NCBI GenBank assembly: GCA_015065615.1
Contig: SVPY01000023.1
Location: 1-43,670, forward strand
Source: Oscillospiraceae bacterium
GTDB lineage: Bacteria; Bacillota; Clostridia; Oscillospirales; Acutalibacteraceae
Direction: 5' to 3'
DNA: 43,670 bases
Part shown: positions 14,987 through 24,197 of the stretch, piece after piece
How positions within the stretch are numbered: position 1 is the stretch's first letter
Layout of the letters: the number at the start of each line of letters is the position of its first letter
Program-made: the position numbers and the translations under genes
Notes under the pieces: model-generated
Databases searched by the model: none
The model's input: only the letters and a program-made list of their open reading frames with translations
Told to the model about the DNA's origin: nothing

Positions 14987-15859
14987 TTACTCTTTTCTGA
15001 ATCTTTTACCCCTGTAAAACGTATTCGCGCTCTTTTCGCTCTGACTGTAACTGAAAGTTACTGTGAAAGAAGCCGTAAACAGAGCGGCGCAGAACATTAA
15101 AACTATAACGTAAAAAGGCACGCTGTGCTTCACGCTTATGCCCATTACCTCTTTAATAAGAGAGGAGACACAGTAAGGAATTGAAAATGAAACCATAGCC
15201 AAAGCCGATATAAACAGCCTTCTCAGGCGGTTTTTCTGAAGTCCCGAAACGAAGCCTGAGTACTGTAAAAAGCCGTATGAACAGAACACTGCCGAGAAAA
15301 TAAGGAATAAATTTTCGCTGTGAAGGGTCGTTACTGAGTAGTGCATGAAGATAAAGAGGGTAAAAATCACAGACCACAAAACGGTAATAAGAGGGATAAA
15401 GGGCAGCTTAAAATTCATATATTTACTTTTACCCGTAAATGAAATTACCGAATTATAAATAAAATACAAGCCCGAAAGGAAAGTTAATATCATTAAAGGC
15501 ATACGCATGGAAATTCCAAGGGCGGTATTTTCGCTTATTCCCATATTTTCCACGTAGGTATATTCGTTAAGAAGCTCATACCCTGCATAAAAGAAACCGA
15601 GGGAAGCAAAGAGACTGACTAAAGCAAAGCCTATACTCTTTTTTTCCTTATATTCCCCTTCTTTTGAAAGCTTTTTTGTAAAAACCGCGCCGCCTGTAAT
15701 CACCAAGATAAAGGAGACAGCCGCCGCTATATATGAAAGCAGGGCTCCGTTTGAAAAGAAGCCGCTTTGCTCATCGAAATATACCAATAAATCGGTACTT
15801 TTTAAAGCCGACGCCGAAATTACTGAAATCAAACTTAAAATTATAAATACTTTTTTCAA
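14987..15859 (-). CDS. Multi-pass membrane protein, function unknown
   Basis: About 290 residues with roughly eight hydrophobic helices and short charged loops; the tail is basic (FYRGKRFRKE). I do not recognise a family. The start is placed at the TTG at 15859 because GGGGAG lies at a good distance and the protein then opens with KKVFIILSLISVISAS, a normal first helix. The frame extends upstream to 15934, but that part has no ribosome binding site. It lies between gap and citrate synthase on the same strand with no shared signals that I can see. Confidence 0.65.
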   Translation of the reverse strand: MKKVFIILSLISVISASALKSTDLLVYFDEQSGFFSNGALLSYIAAAVSFILVITGGAVFTKKLSKEGEYKEKKSIGFALVSLFASLGFFYAGYELLNEYTYVENMGISENTALGISMRMPLMILTFLSGLYFIYNSVISFTGKSKYMNFKLPFIPLITVLWSVIFTLFIFMHYSVTTLHSENLFLIFSAVFCSYGFLQYSGFVSGLQKNRLRRLFISALAMVSFSIPYCVSSLIKEVMGISVKHSVPFYVIVLMFCAALFTASFTVTFSYSQSEKSANTFYRGKRFRKE

Positions 15860-15965
15860 AACAAATCTCCCCAAAATAAAATTCGGTATCAATAAGGGTA
15901 TTATACCATATCGCACACCGAATTTAAATAGCACTTAAATTAAATTAAATTAAAATTATTTCCCG

Positions 15966-17336
15966 TTATTTTCTTTCAGAAAGAGGAATATACTTCTGAT
16001 ACGTGGGAAGAGCGCGGTAAGCAGGACGGATGATTCTGCCGCCTGTGGTTAATTCCTCGATTCTGTGAGCGCACCAGCCGGGAATTCTGGAAACCGCAAA
16101 CAAGGGAGTGAAAAGATCGGCGGGAATACCCAGCATCTCGTAAACAAGACCTGAATAGAAGTCTACGTTAGCACAAATAACCTTGTTGCTGCCTTTAGCT
16201 CTTAAGAATGCTTCAGGAGCAAGTTTTTCGATTCTCTCGTATAAAGCAAACTTAGCTTCGAAATTCTTTTCCTTGCAGAGCTTTTTAGCCTGTTCCTTTA
16301 AAATAACCGCTCTGGGGTCGCTTCTTGTATAAATAGCGTGACCCATACCGTAAATAAGACCGCTCTTATCGTTTACTTCGCCCCTTACGATTTTTTCAAG
16401 GTAGCTCTCTATCTCGTCCTCGTTTTCCCAGTCCTTTACGTTCTCCATAATATCCTGCATCATCTCTCTTACCTTATGGTTGGCACCGCCGTGGCGGAAG
16501 CCCTTTAAGGAGCCTATGGCAGCTGCAATTGTGGAGTAAGTATCGGTTTCGGCTGAAGTTAAAACACGGGCAGTAAAAGTGGAGTTGTTACCGCCGCCGT
16601 GCTCAGCGTGTAAAGCCATACATAAGTCAAGAAGCTTTGCCTCTTCATCGGTAAACTTTCTGTCGGAACGGATGGCGTTCAGAATCGCCTGAGCCGTTCT
16701 GTGCTCGGGTTTAAAGGGGTGGAAATACATTGTTTTCTTATCGAAATATCTTCTTTTTACCTGATAAGAATAGGTCATAATAGCGGGAAGCCTTGCGATA
16801 AGAGAGATGCTCTGGCGCATATTATTCTCAAGAGAAAGGTCGTCGGGGTCGTCGTCGTAAGAATAGAGAGTCAGAACCGCTCTTGCCATCTTGTTCATTA
16901 TGTTCTGGGAGGGGTTCTTCATGATAACGTCCTCGGGGAAGGAATCGGGAAGCTCGCGGTTCTCGTAAAGAAGCTGACTGATTCTGTTATACTGGCGCTC
17001 TGTGGGGAGCTTACCGAAAATAAGAAGCCACACTATCTCCTCGTAGCAGAAGCGGTTTTCCTTTACGCAGCCCTCTATAATATCCTTTATGTCAATACCG
17101 CGGTAGGTAAGCCTGCCTTCGTCGGGCACCTTGTCGCCGTCGTCAATAAGGTAACCGTGAACGTTACATACATGAGTAAGACCCGCCATAACACCTGTAC
17201 CGTCGGAATTACGAAGGCCGCGCTTTACGCGGTTATCCATATATTCTTCTTTTGTAATCTGATTATTATTAACGTATTCAGAGCAAAGCTCGTGCATGGT
17301 TGTACTTGTTTCGCTCTCGTTTAAAAGTCTTTTCAT
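15966..17336 (-). CDS. gltA: Citrate synthase
   Basis: A 456-residue protein from the ATG at 17336, chosen for its AGGAGG ribosome binding site. It condenses oxaloacetate and acetyl-CoA to citrate. Family marks are the active-site LHAEHGGGNNSTFTARV, GSLKGFRHGGANHKV, GMGHAIYTRSDPRA and the late DFYSGLVYEMLGIP. The N-terminal extension before the core (about 45 residues) is longer than in many citrate synthases but typical of this clostridial type. No aconitase or isocitrate dehydrogenase gene is adjacent. A 2-methylcitrate synthase cannot be fully excluded, but no propionate genes are near. Confidence 0.92.
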   Translation of the reverse strand: MKRLLNESETSTTMHELCSEYVNNNQITKEEYMDNRVKRGLRNSDGTGVMAGLTHVCNVHGYLIDDGDKVPDEGRLTYRGIDIKDIIEGCVKENRFCYEEIVWLLIFGKLPTERQYNRISQLLYENRELPDSFPEDVIMKNPSQNIMNKMARAVLTLYSYDDDPDDLSLENNMRQSISLIARLPAIMTYSYQVKRRYFDKKTMYFHPFKPEHRTAQAILNAIRSDRKFTDEEAKLLDLCMALHAEHGGGNNSTFTARVLTSAETDTYSTIAAAIGSLKGFRHGGANHKVREMMQDIMENVKDWENEDEIESYLEKIVRGEVNDKSGLIYGMGHAIYTRSDPRAVILKEQAKKLCKEKNFEAKFALYERIEKLAPEAFLRAKGSNKVICANVDFYSGLVYEMLGIPADLFTPLFAVSRIPGWCAHRIEELTTGGRIIRPAYRALPTYQKYIPLSERK

Positions 17337-17486
17337 AAAAATCAGCCTCCTGATTTTGAATTTTGCGAATTGCAATAAATTATATACCAATATTGCATAT
17401 TAGTCAATAGTTGCAGTAATATTTCTTGATTTTTTATTATTTTTTGAATTATTTTTGTATTATTCCTTCATTTTAATCCTTAACAT

Positions 17487-17512
17487 AAACAGAAGCTGTT
17501 TTTACATATCAT
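17487..17512 (+). promoter_or_regulatory. Candidate sigma-E-type promoter and inverted repeat before spoIID
   Basis: CATATCAT (17505-17512) resembles the sigma-E -10 consensus CATACAnT and sits close before spoIID, a sigma-E gene in Bacillus. ACATAAAC about 14 bases upstream is a weak -35. The inverted repeat AAACAG/CTGTTT (17487-17501) lies between, which could be an operator. Confidence 0.4.
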
Positions 17513-17530
17513 ATAAAGAGGTGTATACAT

Positions 17531-18553
17531 TTGAAAATCTCACTGAAGCTTATGATTTTTATGGCTGCCGTAATTTATTTTGCCTGCCTTTTTATTCCCG
17601 AGGCGATTACTTTAAGCGGTAAAAATACAGACGAAAAAGAAACTGAAGCCGACCTTTTTGTGCCGGGTTACACCCAAAAAACCGATACACCTGCAAACGC
17701 CCCCTTCGATAAAGACCTTACATACAGCATACTTGACGAAAAAAGCGGCGAAATTTTTAAAATAAGCGAAAGGGACTTTCTTATTTCCACCGTATCCTTA
17801 GAGCTCAGCCCTCTTACCGATATCGAGGCATTAAAGGCTCAGGCTGTGGCAGCAAGAAGCTTTTACAGATATAAAAAAGAAGAGAACAAAAACGTAGAAT
17901 ACGACTTTGTATGCAACAGCGAAGAGCCGTATATCTACGCAGAAAAAAGTTATTTTGAAAATAAATGGGGCGAAAGCTACGGCGAATACTACGAAAAAAT
18001 TGCAAATGCCGTGGATTCCACCGAAAACGAGATTCTCACTTTTGAGGGAGAAATTGCCTGCTGCAGCTTTTTTGCAATGTCGGGCGGCGTTACTTTAAGC
18101 GCAGAGGAAGTGTGGGATACCTCATTCCCTTACCTTGTAAGCGTGGCAAGCCCTTACGATTCCCTCTCCCCCTATTTTGAAGCCGAGGTAAGCTTCACAC
18201 CCGAGGAAGTAAAAAACGCGGTGACAATTTACTGGAAAGAAGCGAAATTCGATTTCTCTCTGCCTTATGAAGAATGGTTTAAAGACATCCGCTACAACGT
18301 AAGCTGCAACGTAAAGAGCGTGAATATATGCTCCTTTTCGGTAACGGGAAACGAGGTGAGAAAGGCTTTTAATTTAAGAAGCTCTACATTTAATATAGTA
18401 TACGAAAAGGGCGTATTTATTTTCAAAACAAAAGGCTACGGCCATGGCGTTGGAATGAGCCAGACCGGAGCCTCGTATATGGCTGAAAGCGGGTGTGATT
18501 ATAGGGAGATACTTTCCCTTTACTACAAAGGAACCACCCTTATAAAGCTGTAG
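17531..18553 (+). CDS. spoIID: Stage II sporulation protein D (SpoIID)
   Basis: A 340-residue SpoIID/LytB-domain protein with an N-terminal membrane anchor (about 5-27). Characteristic segments are EALKAQAVAARSF, the Cys/Ser-rich middle (MSGGVTLSAEEVW), and the C-terminal GYGHGVGMSQTGA. SpoIID is a lytic transglycosylase that acts with SpoIIP and SpoIIM to thin septal peptidoglycan and drive engulfment. The start is TTG with GAGGTG upstream. It stands alone here and ends exactly where the convergent Rrf2 gene ends. Confidence 0.92.
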   Translation: MKISLKLMIFMAAVIYFACLFIPEAITLSGKNTDEKETEADLFVPGYTQKTDTPANAPFDKDLTYSILDEKSGEIFKISERDFLISTVSLELSPLTDIEALKAQAVAARSFYRYKKEENKNVEYDFVCNSEEPYIYAEKSYFENKWGESYGEYYEKIANAVDSTENEILTFEGEIACCSFFAMSGGVTLSAEEVWDTSFPYLVSVASPYDSLSPYFEAEVSFTPEEVKNAVTIYWKEAKFDFSLPYEEWFKDIRYNVSCNVKSVNICSFSVTGNEVRKAFNLRSSTFNIVYEKGVFIFKTKGYGHGVGMSQTGASYMAESGCDYREILSLYYKGTTLIKL

Positions 18554-18967
18554 TTATCTCTCGCAATCTTCCTTATTGTTATTTAAAATCATACCGAAAT
18601 TGTAAGAATCCAGCTTATCTCTTACATACTGTGAAATTTCGGAATATACCGAATGAAGGCGGCAGCTTTTTTTGGTGCATACGTGTTCATCACACTGGCA
18701 ACGGCTGATTATAAAAGGGCCTTCCACAGCTTCAATGACCCTTCTCAGAGTTATCCCGGAGGGGTCTCCCTTTATTTTGTAACCGCCCTTTGCGCCTTTA
18801 TAGGAGCACACTATCTCTTCAGCAGTAAGCTTTCTTAAAATTTTTAAAGCAAACCTTTCGGGTACGTCGCAGTTTTCTGCAATAGTTTTTGCATCCAGCT
18901 TTTCGCCTTCCTCGGCAAGAAGCTCAACTATTCTTATGGCGTAGTTTGCCTCCAACGTCATTTTCAT
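18554..18967 (-). CDS. Rrf2-family transcriptional regulator with a cysteine cluster
   Basis: The 137-residue protein has the Rrf2 winged helix (LEANYAIRIVELLAEE, then GAKGGYKI) and four cysteines at 90, 92, 97 and 102, in the region where IscR-like proteins bind a [2Fe-2S] cluster. It may therefore sense iron-sulfur status, redox or nitric oxide; the exact regulon is unknown. Starts at 18967 or at the in-frame ATG two codons later; neither has a strong ribosome binding site. It lies about 80 bases after rpoD on the same strand, with no clear terminator between, so read-through from the dgt-dnaG-rpoD operon is possible. Confidence 0.85.
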   Translation of the reverse strand: MKMTLEANYAIRIVELLAEEGEKLDAKTIAENCDVPERFALKILRKLTAEEIVCSYKGAKGGYKIKGDPSGITLRRVIEAVEGPFIISRCQCDEHVCTKKSCRLHSVYSEISQYVRDKLDSYNFGMILNNNKEDCER

Positions 18968-19044
18968 AACGGACCATAAAGAGGGATTATATAAAACAAT
19001 GAAATTTAAATTGACCTCTTTTTTCCTCCCACGGAAATACTAAA

Positions 19045-20136
19045 TTAATCAAGGAAATCCTTAAGGCGCTTGCTGCGGCTGGGGTGGCGCAGTTTTCTAA
19101 GTGCCTTTGCTTCGATCTGACGGATACGCTCTCTTGTAACGTTGAATTCCTTACCAACCTCTTCAAGAGTGCGGCTTCTGCCGTCCTCAAGACCGAAACG
19201 CAGTCTCAAAACCTTTTCCTCTCTGTCTGTAAGGGAATTGAGAACGTCGCCCAAGGTCTCTCTTAAAAGTGTATGGGATGCGGCATCCTGAGGTGCGGGT
19301 GCATCGTCGTCGGGAATGAAGTCGCCTAAGTGGCTGTCTTCCTCCTCACCGATAGGTGTTTCAAGAGATACGGGCTCCTGAGCCACACGCATGATCTCTC
19401 TTACCTTATCAACGGGCATATCCAGGTAATCGGAAATTTCCTCGGCTGTAGGCTCGTGACCGTTAACGTGAAGAAGCTGACTGCTTACCTTCTTAACCTT
19501 ATTGATGGTTTCAACCATGTGAACGGGAATACGGATGGTTCTTGCCTGGTCGGCTATAGCTCTTGTGATAGCCTGACGGATCCACCACGTTGCGTATGTG
19601 GAAAATTTAAAGCCCTTAGTGTAATCGAACTTTTCAACAGCCTTAATAAGACCTAAGTTACCCTCCTGAATCAAATCCAAAAACTGCATACCGCGGCCTA
19701 AATAACGCTTTGCTATACTTACAACAAGGCGGAGGTTAGCTTCGCTTAAGCGCTTTTTAGCGGCTTCGTCGTCGTTTGTTATTCTTATAGCCAGCTCAAC
19801 TTCCTCTTCGGGAGTTAAAAGAGGCACACGGCCTATTTCCTTTAAATAAACCTTAACGGGGTCATCGATAGCCATACCGTCGGCGCCGATACCTGCGTCA
19901 AATTCCTCAACCTCGCTTACTACCTTGGAGAGGTCCTCGTCAAGGGCTACATCGCCGAAATCTTCGATAATTTCAATACCCTGAGACTCAAGCGTATCGT
20001 AGAATTTTTCAAGGTTTTCGGGGTCGAAATCGAATTCGCCCAGAGCGTCAAGTATTTCTTTTGTGGAAAGCTGGCCCTTGCTTTTGCCTGTTTCCAGAAG
20101 CTCTCTGATTACTGTTCTTTTATCAGGATGTGTCAT
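19045..20136 (-). CDS. rpoD: Primary RNA polymerase sigma factor RpoD (SigA)
   Basis: A 363-residue sigma-70 from the ATG at 20136, which has AAAGGAAA upstream. It contains a short region 1.1 (about 1-75), region 1.2 ([20 protein letters not shown]), region 2 with the -10 helix ([20 protein letters not shown] then ATWWIRQAI), region 3, and region 4 with [20 protein letters not shown] for the -35. It directs housekeeping transcription. It closes the dgt-dnaG-rpoD cluster, the classic macromolecular synthesis arrangement in Clostridia, and lies 40 bases from dnaG. Confidence 0.96.
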   Translation of the reverse strand: MTHPDKRTVIRELLETGKSKGQLSTKEILDALGEFDFDPENLEKFYDTLESQGIEIIEDFGDVALDEDLSKVVSEVEEFDAGIGADGMAIDDPVKVYLKEIGRVPLLTPEEEVELAIRITNDDEAAKKRLSEANLRLVVSIAKRYLGRGMQFLDLIQEGNLGLIKAVEKFDYTKGFKFSTYATWWIRQAITRAIADQARTIRIPVHMVETINKVKKVSSQLLHVNGHEPTAEEISDYLDMPVDKVREIMRVAQEPVSLETPIGEEEDSHLGDFIPDDDAPAPQDAASHTLLRETLGDVLNSLTDREEKVLRLRFGLEDGRSRTLEEVGKEFNVTRERIRQIEAKALRKLRHPSRSKRLKDFLD

Positions 20137-20176
20137 TTTAAATTTTCCTTTCTGCGGAGCCGAAGCTCTCAATCCC

Positions 20177-21943
20177 TTATTTTTTCTTATCCCTTAAAGC
20201 CTTGAGGTAGTTGTTTATATCCTCGTTATCGGCTTTTAATATTTGATCCGCCTCAATAAAAGCGGTTTCGTTTTTAATAATGCTGATGTACTCCTCAGCG
20301 TCGCGGTAAGTTACCTTTGCATCGTTTCGGCTGGCAAGAATTCTTGATACCGCGCTCATTTCCTGCTGTGAAAACTCCTGCGTGAAATCCATAAGCGACA
20401 AGGGCTTACCTATTATATTGTGGTTAATTATAAAGGAATAAACTCTCCTGCCGAAATCGGTATGAATTTCCTCGGGGGAAAGCTTTTCGCTTATAGACCT
20501 TATACCGTCCGGGTTATAGAAGAGGTATGAAATTATTCCCTCCTCCGCATTTGCTATGCGGGGATTTTTTGCCTTCTGGGGGTTAACTGCGGCATCCTCA
20601 GAGTGAAGCATTTTAACTTCATCCCTTATCTGCTTTCTTTCCCTCTGGCGTTTTCTTTGAGCTGAAAGCTTCTTGCTCTGCTGGATAATGGCGTTTTTCT
20701 CCACGCCTATCTCCTCGCTTAATTTGCCTGCATAAACTTCAAGCTCGATAAAATTATCAAGGCTTGAGAGCACCTCGCAGGCGGCGGTTAAATACCTTAC
20801 CTTGCCGTCGTTACTCTTTAAATCGAAGCCCTGCTTTAATTTTTGTAGCCTATACTCAATATCGTTGCCGCTTTGCTCCAAAAGCTGCCTGAAACGTGCG
20901 GGACCGTCCTTACCGTTTGAGCGTATAAATTCATCGGGGTCCTTATTACCGGGAACCGCCAGAACTTTTACAAGCAAACCCGTTTCCCTTAATATGGGTA
21001 TGGCGCGCTGGGCGGCTTTCTGACCTGCTTCGTCGCTATCGTAGCAGATTACCACTTCTTTTGCGTAGCGGGCGATTATTTTAGCCTGCTCACTTGTTAA
21101 TGAAGTACCCAAGGAAGCTATTGCGCCTGTAAAGCCTGCCGCGTGCAGGGAGATAACGTCCATATAGCCCTCGGCAAGAATAAGCCTGCCGTCCTGTACG
21201 TTTTTTGCAAAATTCATTGCAAACAAGCCCTGACTTTTCTTATACACCGGAGTATCGGAGGTGTTTATATATTTGGGCTTCTGGTCAGTTAAAATTCTGC
21301 CGCCGAAAGCCACCACGTTGCCCCTTAAATCAATAATGGGGAACATAGCCCTGCCGTAGAATCTGTCTATTACGTTTCCGCTCTTTGTGGGAAGGGCAAC
21401 GTTGGCAGAAATCATCTCGTCGTTTGTATATTTAAGCTTTTTAAGGTGGTTTACAAGGGCGAATTTACTTTCGGGTGAGTACCCAAGGCCAAAATGCCTT
21501 ATAGTCTGCATACTTAAGCCGCGCTTTAAAAAGTAATCAAGACCCTTTTTGCCTTCCTCGCTTATCAGAGTGCTGTGGTAAAATCTCGCTGTTTCGCGGT
21601 TAATTTCCAAAACTCTCGTTTTAAGCTTGGAAAAAGAATCATCCACGCCTTCTTCGGGCATTTTCAAGCCCGCCCTGCCTGCCAAAAACTTTACCGCCTC
21701 AATGTAATCGAGATTTTCGATTTTCATTATAAAGGTGATAACGTCGCCGCCTGCGTGGCAGCCGAAGCAGTAAAAGGAACCGTTTTCGGGGTAAACCGTA
21801 AAGGAACCTGTTTTTTCGTTATGGAAAGGGCACAAACCAACTAAGTTTTTGCCCCTGCGCTTTAAATTTACATAAGATGATATTATATCGTTAATATCGC
21901 TTCTGTCTTTTAATTCCTGTAAAAAATAATCCGGTAATGCCAT
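20177..21943 (-). CDS. dnaG: DNA primase
   Basis: This 588-residue primase makes RNA primers at the replication fork. It has the N-terminal CHC2 zinc site (Cys38, His41, Cys59, Cys62), the RNA polymerase core with [15 protein letters not shown] and the Toprim acidic motif [10 protein letters not shown], and a C-terminal DnaB-helicase-binding region (about 450-588). The ATG has GGAGAAAA upstream. It lies between dgt and rpoD on the same strand. Confidence 0.96.
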   Translation of the reverse strand: MALPDYFLQELKDRSDINDIISSYVNLKRRGKNLVGLCPFHNEKTGSFTVYPENGSFYCFGCHAGGDVITFIMKIENLDYIEAVKFLAGRAGLKMPEEGVDDSFSKLKTRVLEINRETARFYHSTLISEEGKKGLDYFLKRGLSMQTIRHFGLGYSPESKFALVNHLKKLKYTNDEMISANVALPTKSGNVIDRFYGRAMFPIIDLRGNVVAFGGRILTDQKPKYINTSDTPVYKKSQGLFAMNFAKNVQDGRLILAEGYMDVISLHAAGFTGAIASLGTSLTSEQAKIIARYAKEVVICYDSDEAGQKAAQRAIPILRETGLLVKVLAVPGNKDPDEFIRSNGKDGPARFRQLLEQSGNDIEYRLQKLKQGFDLKSNDGKVRYLTAACEVLSSLDNFIELEVYAGKLSEEIGVEKNAIIQQSKKLSAQRKRQRERKQIRDEVKMLHSEDAAVNPQKAKNPRIANAEEGIISYLFYNPDGIRSISEKLSPEEIHTDFGRRVYSFIINHNIIGKPLSLMDFTQEFSQQEMSAVSRILASRNDAKVTYRDAEEYISIIKNETAFIEADQILKADNEDINNYLKALRDKKK

Positions 21944-22039
21944 TCGTTTTCTCCTTTTTTATCCATTCGTTAGTAAAGCATCTGTATTCTTTAAAATAAA
22001 TAATCAAATAAACTTTATACTTTTAACTTTATATTTTTA

Positions 22040-23047
22040 TCAAAGACCTATGTTCCATGCCTTGGGCACGAAAAGATTTTCGTAAAATTCCACTGCGTAG
22101 CGGTCGGTCATACCTGCAATATAATCGCCTGCGGCTTTTTCAGGGCCATCCTCCTCGGCAATAACCTGCAAATAAGGGGGAAGATTATCTATCTTCTTAA
22201 AATATTCAAAAAGAGTTTCAATGAGGTTTGGCACCTTTTTCTCTTCTCTTTTTGCGTAATCGTTAAGATAAACCCTCTGATACATAAAGGTGTGAAGCTT
22301 CGTGTACATCTCGTAGGTCTTCTCGTCCATCCTTAATGTATCGCCTACGGTATTTTCAAGAAGGGAATTAACTAAAGCCGTAATTCTTTTTGACTTACTG
22401 TTACCCAATGTTTCGCTAATCTCCCTTGGAATATCCGTTTCCATTATACAGGCGGCGCTTATAGCATCGTCAATATCGTGGTTTATGTAAGCAATTTTAT
22501 CCGCCCAGCGGATGATTCTGCCCTCCATGGTATACGCTTCGGTGCCTGAAGTGTGGCAGAGAATGCCGTTTTTTACTTCCTCGGTTAAATTCAGGCCCCT
22601 GCCGTCCTTTTCAAGCTTCTCCACAACCCTTACGCTGTGCTCGTAATGCCTGAAGCCGCCTGGAATAAGCTGATTCAAGGCTCTCTCGCCTGCATGGCCG
22701 AAGGGTGTGTGACCCAAATCGTGGGCAAGCGCTATGGACTCTGTCAGATCCTCGTTAAGCCTGAAAGCGCGGGCAAGTGTTCTTGCAATCTGGGCAACCT
22801 CCAAAGTATGAGTAAGTCTTGTCCTGTAGTGGTCGCCTTCGGGAGAAAGAAAAACCTGCGTTTTGTTCATAAGCCTTCTGAAGGATTTTGAGTGAATTAC
22901 CCTGTCGCGGTCGCGCTGGAAAACGGTGCGGATATCATCCTGCTTCTCGTTAACTGCCCTTCCCTTGGAATTTTCTGAAAGAAAAGCATAAGGAGATAAG
23001 GTTTCCCTCTCGATTCTCTCGGTCATTTCTCTTACTGACGTCTCCAT
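22040..23047 (-). CDS. dgt: dGTP triphosphohydrolase-like HD protein
   Basis: A 335-residue HD-domain protein of the dGTPase type, which removes triphosphate from deoxynucleotides and shapes the dNTP pool. The metal-binding residues are in RLTHTLEVAQIAR, ALAHDLGHTPFGHAGE and the later DKIAYINHDIDDA. It is the first gene of dgt-dnaG-rpoD, a common clostridial order. The ribosome binding site is AAAAGGAGG. AT-rich sequence with a TATAAT on the minus strand precedes it, but the -35 spacing is poor. Confidence 0.92.
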   Translation of the reverse strand: METSVREMTERIERETLSPYAFLSENSKGRAVNEKQDDIRTVFQRDRDRVIHSKSFRRLMNKTQVFLSPEGDHYRTRLTHTLEVAQIARTLARAFRLNEDLTESIALAHDLGHTPFGHAGERALNQLIPGGFRHYEHSVRVVEKLEKDGRGLNLTEEVKNGILCHTSGTEAYTMEGRIIRWADKIAYINHDIDDAISAACIMETDIPREISETLGNSKSKRITALVNSLLENTVGDTLRMDEKTYEMYTKLHTFMYQRVYLNDYAKREEKKVPNLIETLFEYFKKIDNLPPYLQVIAEEDGPEKAAGDYIAGMTDRYAVEFYENLFVPKAWNIGL

Positions 23048-23160
23048 TAAAATCCTCCTTTTATGAATAAACCATAAAAAGTTTATGACTTATTATTTAT
23101 CTATACATATTATATATACACGAAAAAAGTGTAAATTACTTTTTTCTTACAAAAAATTTT

Positions 23161-23793
23161 TTATTCGCCTGCATCAATTCCGTAGAAATCGACGCCTATC
23201 TGTGTAAACTGAGCTTTTCCGCCCGTTAAGTCCCCTATATTCTTTGAAAGCTTGGAGAAATTTTCGGGCTCGATGTGAAATTCTATGTTAACGGCGTCGT
23301 CAAATTCCGTATTATCAATAACTCCCTTTGCTTCAATAATCATACTTTCAGCCTTGGTGTAGCGGTTATAATCGCACCTTAAAACATAAAGCTCACATTC
23401 TTTCATCCACACGGGCACGGCGGCTTTAACGGCAAGGGACGCTGAGTGGGAATAAGCCCTTACAAGACCTCCGCCGCCCAGAAGAATACCGCCGAAATAT
23501 CTTGTGACCACCACCAAAACGTCGGTTAAATTTGATTTTCTGAGTACGTCCAAAACGGGCATACCTGCAGTGCCCTGAGGCTCGCCGTCGTCACTGTAGC
23601 GCATAATATTTCCTTCACGCAGAATATAGGCGTATACGTTGTGGGAAGCATCCCAGTGGCGGGCCCTGAGCTCGTTTAAAATGCCCAGCGCCGCCTCCTC
23701 TTTGGTTACGGGGAAACAGTAGCCTATAAATTTAGACCTTTTTTCTATAAAAACTTCTTCACTTCTTTTTCCAACGGTCTTATAAGAATCCAT
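23161..23793 (-). CDS. yigZ: YigZ/IMPACT-family protein
   Basis: A 210-residue protein with the UPF0029/IMPACT N-terminal domain: EKRSKFIGYCFPV, ARHWDASHNVYAY, SDDGEPQGTAGMPVLDVL, and VVVTRYFGGILLGGGGLVRAY. A C-terminal ferredoxin-like domain (DUF1949) follows. The family is conserved but its biochemical role is not firmly known; it has been linked to RNA or translation. It stands between dgt and rpmE on the same strand, behind the rpmE terminator. Confidence 0.93.
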   Translation of the reverse strand: MDSYKTVGKRSEEVFIEKRSKFIGYCFPVTKEEAALGILNELRARHWDASHNVYAYILREGNIMRYSDDGEPQGTAGMPVLDVLRKSNLTDVLVVVTRYFGGILLGGGGLVRAYSHSASLAVKAAVPVWMKECELYVLRCDYNRYTKAESMIIEAKGVIDNTEFDDAVNIEFHIEPENFSKLSKNIGDLTGGKAQFTQIGVDFYGIDAGE

Positions 23794-23821
23794 AAAATCA
23801 CCATTTTCCTTGCAGTGTTTT

Positions 23822-23858
23822 AAAAGTAAAAAAGACAGTGCAGCAAAGCACCGTCTTT
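23822..23858 (-). terminator. Terminator of rpmE
   Basis: AAAGACAGTGC (23831-23841) and GCACCGTCTTT (23848-23858) pair with one mismatch and are followed on the minus strand by a T run. Confidence 0.75.
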
Positions 23859-23877
23859 CAACTTACTAATCAGATAA

Positions 23878-24081
23878 TTATTTGCCGAGTCCGTAACGCT
23901 TCTTGAACATATCTACGCGGCCGCTTGTATCAACGAGCTTCTGCTTACCTGTAAAGAAGGGATGGCACTTAGAGCAGATTTCAACTTTGATATCCTTCTT
24001 TGTGGAACGTGTGTGAATTACGTTACCGCAAGCACAAGTAATTGTTGTCTCCTGGTAGTTGGGGTGTAAGTCCTTTTTCAT
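23878..24081 (-). CDS. rpmE: 50S ribosomal protein L31, zinc type
   Basis: A 67-residue L31 that keeps the zinc-binding cysteines 16, 18, 36 and 39 (TCACGN and [15 protein letters not shown]), so it is the zinc-containing (C+) form rather than the zinc-independent paralogue. It binds the 50S central protuberance at the 30S interface. The ribosome binding site is AAGAGGTG. It is a single-gene unit. Confidence 0.96.
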   Translation of the reverse strand: MKKDLHPNYQETTITCACGNVIHTRSTKKDIKVEICSKCHPFFTGKQKLVDTSGRVDMFKKRYGLGK

Positions 24082-24197
24082 ATAGTAGTCACCTCTTTCG
24101 GTTGATTGTATCTCGTATTAAGTAGCACTTAAACATAACAGTAGGATTTTACCACAAACGAGAGAAAAAATCAAGTCTTTTTTCTCGTTTTTATTAC

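Noticed and set aside
16701-17324. A 207-codon frame antisense to citrate synthase
   Set aside because: Shadow of a well-conserved gene; no ribosome binding site or promoter.
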